DNA of 8,100 bases from Planctomycetota bacterium (GTDB lineage Bacteria; Planctomycetota; UBA1135). Made by a program: the position numbers and the translations under genes. Location: positions 38,884 to 46,983 of the forward strand of contig NVWJ01000003.1 of the NCBI GenBank assembly GCA_002746235.1. Reading direction: 5' to 3'. The notes under the pieces are model-generated. The model was given only the letters and a program-made list of their open reading frames with translations, was not told where the DNA came from and did not search any database. How positions within the stretch are numbered: the stretch's first letter is position 1; each line of letters begins with the position of its first letter. Positions 6,671 to 8,100 of this stretch are shown here, piece after piece.

Positions 6671-7006
6671 ATGAACCAAAGCCATGAAAATTTAAGAAAG
6701 CGTGCTCCAAAATTATTGCACCTGGCTTTTCTTGTTTTCCTTGTTTGTCCGCCCATTCTTGCGGGCTATGTTCCATTGCGAAGGATGTTCAGCGATCCGG
6801 ACACCGTCCTTTTGGTGTGGCCAATCGCTCTGACAGTGTGGATCCCGGTTTACCTCTGGATGCTTTTTGAAACGACCAGGAGAGATATTCTGCTCGGCGC
6901 CTTTTATCCACTCTTTTCGATTTTTCTATTGTGGTCTGCTGGCATGTTGGCGAGGGCGATTGGCGCCGCTTTGACTTTGCTTTATGGGTTAGTTGGGTTT
7001 GGCTAA
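6671..7006 (+). CDS. Small membrane protein of unknown function
   Basis: I do not recognise this 111-residue protein. It has a short basic, polar N-terminus (MNQSHENLRKRAPK) and hydrophobic segments at about residues 15-32, 46-66 and 74-96, with a possible fourth at 97-110, so it is predicted to have three or four membrane spans. No catalytic or binding motif is visible. Basic pairs (RR at 37-38, RR at 70-71) lie between the spans. The start is well supported: GGAGG at 6661-6665 sits five bases before the ATG, the strongest ribosome binding site in the window. Codons are visibly more A/T-rich than in the flanking genes, which hints at an orphan or transferred gene. It lies behind the thrS terminator, so it needs its own promoter or read-through, and no clear promoter is seen. 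Confidence 0.65.
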   Translation: MNQSHENLRKRAPKLLHLAFLVFLVCPPILAGYVPLRRMFSDPDTVLLVWPIALTVWIPVYLWMLFETTRRDILLGAFYPLFSIFLLWSAGMLARAIGAALTLLYGLVGFG

Positions 7007-7024
7007 TCTCGGCGAACTTGTTAA
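7007..7024. other. Start of the short gap between the small membrane protein and the antiporter
   Basis: No promoter with good matches to both hexamers is visible in this stretch or the rest of the gap to 7099. The only structured part of the gap is the repeat element at 7025-7080. Confidence 0.3.
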
Positions 7025-7080
7025 CTAGTCCTGTGGATAGTCCTTCGTTTCGCAAGGGAAACCTAGGACTGCGCTAGTCC
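7025..7080. repeat. Competing inverted repeats (three AGTCC copies, one AGGACT) before the antiporter gene
   Basis: TAGTCC occurs three times (7026-7031, 7038-7043, 7075-7080), and its partner AGGACT once (7065-7070). AGTCCT 7039-7044 pairs with AGGACT 7065-7070, and inside that GTTTC 7047-7051 pairs with GAAAC 7058-7062, giving 11 pairs with a 2x2 internal loop. AGTCCT 7027-7032 could take the same partner, and GGACT 7066-7070 could instead pair with AGTCC 7076-7080 around a five-base loop. No T tract follows on either strand, so it is not an intrinsic terminator. Confidence 0.4.
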
Positions 7081-7099
7081 GTCTGCGAGAATAGCCGCC

Positions 7100-8100
7100 A
7101 TGGAACTCTGGGGTGTACTGTCCGACATTCTGATCCTGCTGTTCGCCGCATTGGTCCTAGGAGCCCTTTGCGAGCGATTTCGGCAGAGTTCTATCCTCGG
7201 TTATCTAGTCGCAGGTACGTTGCTCGGACCGAATGCACTGCAAATCGTTTCCAGTGCAGACGAGGTCACGACCTTAGCCGAACTCGGCGTAGCCTTATTG
7301 CTGTTCACCATTGGGCTCGAGTTCTCATGGAATCGATTAAAAGGTCTCGGCAGCGCGGCTCTTGGCGGGGGAGCGATTCAAGTTGCAGTCACGGTTGGAG
7401 TGAGTGCCTTGATATCAACGACCTTCGATTATTCGTGGAGGACATCGATAGCCATCGGTGCCATCGTTACCTTAAGTAGTACCGCCTGTGTGCTGCGCCT
7501 TTTAGTTTCGCGCGCAGAAATTGAAAGCTCGCATGGTCGGCATGCACTTGGAATCCTGCTCATGCAGGACATTGCCCTGGTCCCCTTAGTTTTAGTGGTG
7601 ACTTCCCTCAGCGCAGAGGGATCTTTAGCGCAAGTCGGTGCAGACATTTTTAAGACTCTCGCATGGGCGGCAGCACTGGTTTTGGTGCTGTACATAATCA
7701 TGGGCAAAATCATGCCAAGGGTGCTGAAGTTTGAATCACTCTTACGCAACCGAGATTTACCCATCTTGCTGGCCACAGTTACTGGTTTAGGCTCCGCTTA
7801 TGCAGCGCATTTCCTCGGACTGTCGCCGGCCTTGGGTGCATTCGTCGCCGGTATGTTGCTTGCCGGATCACCTTTCGCTACGCAGATCCGCGGCGACATA
7901 GTTTCCTTGCGCACCCTGCTCGTCACACTGTTTTTCAGCTCCATTGGCATGCTCGGCGACCCAGCCTGGTTTATCAACAACCTTGCACCGGTACTCGCCC
8001 TAGTGCTGGCCATCGTGGTTGGCAAAGCGGTCATCGTTTGGGCGGTTCTCTACCGCTTTGGCCTGACTCACACCAACGCACTGGCCACCGGAATCTGCCT
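7100..8100 (+). CDS. Kef/CPA2-type cation:proton antiporter, 3'-truncated by the window
   Basis: The frame is open from ATG 7100 to the window end: 333 codons and two bases. It encodes the membrane domain of a monovalent cation:proton antiporter of the CPA2 family, which exchanges K+ or Na+ for H+ across the cytoplasmic membrane. Family segments in order are CERFRQSSILGYLVAGTLLGP (24-44), ELGVALLLFTIGLEF (61-75), TLSSTACVLRLL (124-135), HGRHALGILLMQDIALVPL (145-163), GLSPALGAFVAGMLLAGSPF (240-259) and LFFSSIGM (277-284). Gln156-Asp157 is the ion-site pair typical of Kef-like members. About ten hydrophobic spans are visible. Whether a cytoplasmic TrkA-N (RCK) domain follows cannot be seen, so KefB/KefC-type K+ efflux and Na+/H+ exchange remain open. 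The ribosome binding site is weak (GAGA at 7087-7090, nine bases before the ATG). Confidence 0.92.
   Translation, partial: MELWGVLSDILILLFAALVLGALCERFRQSSILGYLVAGTLLGPNALQIVSSADEVTTLAELGVALLLFTIGLEFSWNRLKGLGSAALGGGAIQVAVTVGVSALISTTFDYSWRTSIAIGAIVTLSSTACVLRLLVSRAEIESSHGRHALGILLMQDIALVPLVLVVTSLSAEGSLAQVGADIFKTLAWAAALVLVLYIIMGKIMPRVLKFESLLRNRDLPILLATVTGLGSAYAAHFLGLSPALGAFVAGMLLAGSPFATQIRGDIVSLRTLLVTLFFSSIGMLGDPAWFINNLAPVLALVLAIVVGKAVIVWAVLYRFGLTHTNALATGIC

Noticed and set aside
6666..6674. ATGAAATGA just before the 111-residue gene, as an overlapping mini-ORF
   Set aside because: It would encode only two codons, and its ATG begins immediately after GGAGG, too close for use.
7168..7776. Closed open frames on both strands inside the antiporter region
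   Set aside because: The continuous frame from 7100 to the window end carries CPA2 motifs throughout; the others are out of frame with it or antisense.
1..8100. CRISPR arrays, insertion sequences, tRNA or rRNA genes, prophage or defence genes
   Set aside because: No spaced direct repeats, transposase motifs, tRNA-like cloverleafs or phage-type genes were seen; nearly all the sequence is accounted for by recognised coding regions.

Overview
The window is an ordinary-looking bacterial chromosomal segment of moderately high GC content. It carries the distal half of a division and cell-wall (dcw) cluster, then threonyl-tRNA synthetase, a small orphan membrane protein and the start of a cation/proton antiporter. 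All supported genes lie on the + strand. The taxon cannot be fixed from sequence alone. The murG-murC-murB set shows a peptidoglycan-making bacterium. The divergent Mur motifs, the LysM gene inside the dcw cluster and the short ThrRS fit a lineage outside the well-studied Proteobacteria and Firmicutes. A member of the PVC superphylum is a guess, not a demonstration.

Layout: (1) 1-804, the C-terminal part of ftsW, whose 5' end lies outside the window; (2) 804-1514, a membrane-anchored protein with two LysM domains, joined to ftsW by a TGATG overlap; (3) 1530-2558 murG; (4) 2568-3902 murC; (5) 3877-4779 murB, overlapping the end of murC; (6) a 46-base leader with a possible promoter and small hairpin, then thrS at 4826-6595; (7) a strong intrinsic terminator at 6612-6656; (8) 6671-7006, an unrecognised 111-residue membrane protein; (9) a 93-base gap with competing inverted repeats; (10) 7100 to the window end, a Kef/CPA2-type antiporter cut off by the window.

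The first five genes form one tightly packed operon for septal wall synthesis. MurB and MurC act in the cytoplasm on the UDP-MurNAc pathway. MurG makes lipid II at the inner face of the membrane, and FtsW polymerises lipid II at the septum. The LysM protein is placed to bind the resulting glycan. thrS may be read with this operon or from its own promoter, and the terminator after it marks the end of the transcription unit. The last two genes are membrane proteins with no evident link to the wall genes.

I found no mobile element, CRISPR array, RNA gene or defence system, and no convincing undescribed system. The points most worth a second look are the LysM gene inside the dcw cluster, the ThrRS without its N-terminal TGS domain, substitutions in normally strict FtsW, MurG, MurC and MurB motifs, the mini-ORF and hairpin before thrS, and the competing repeat element before the antiporter.
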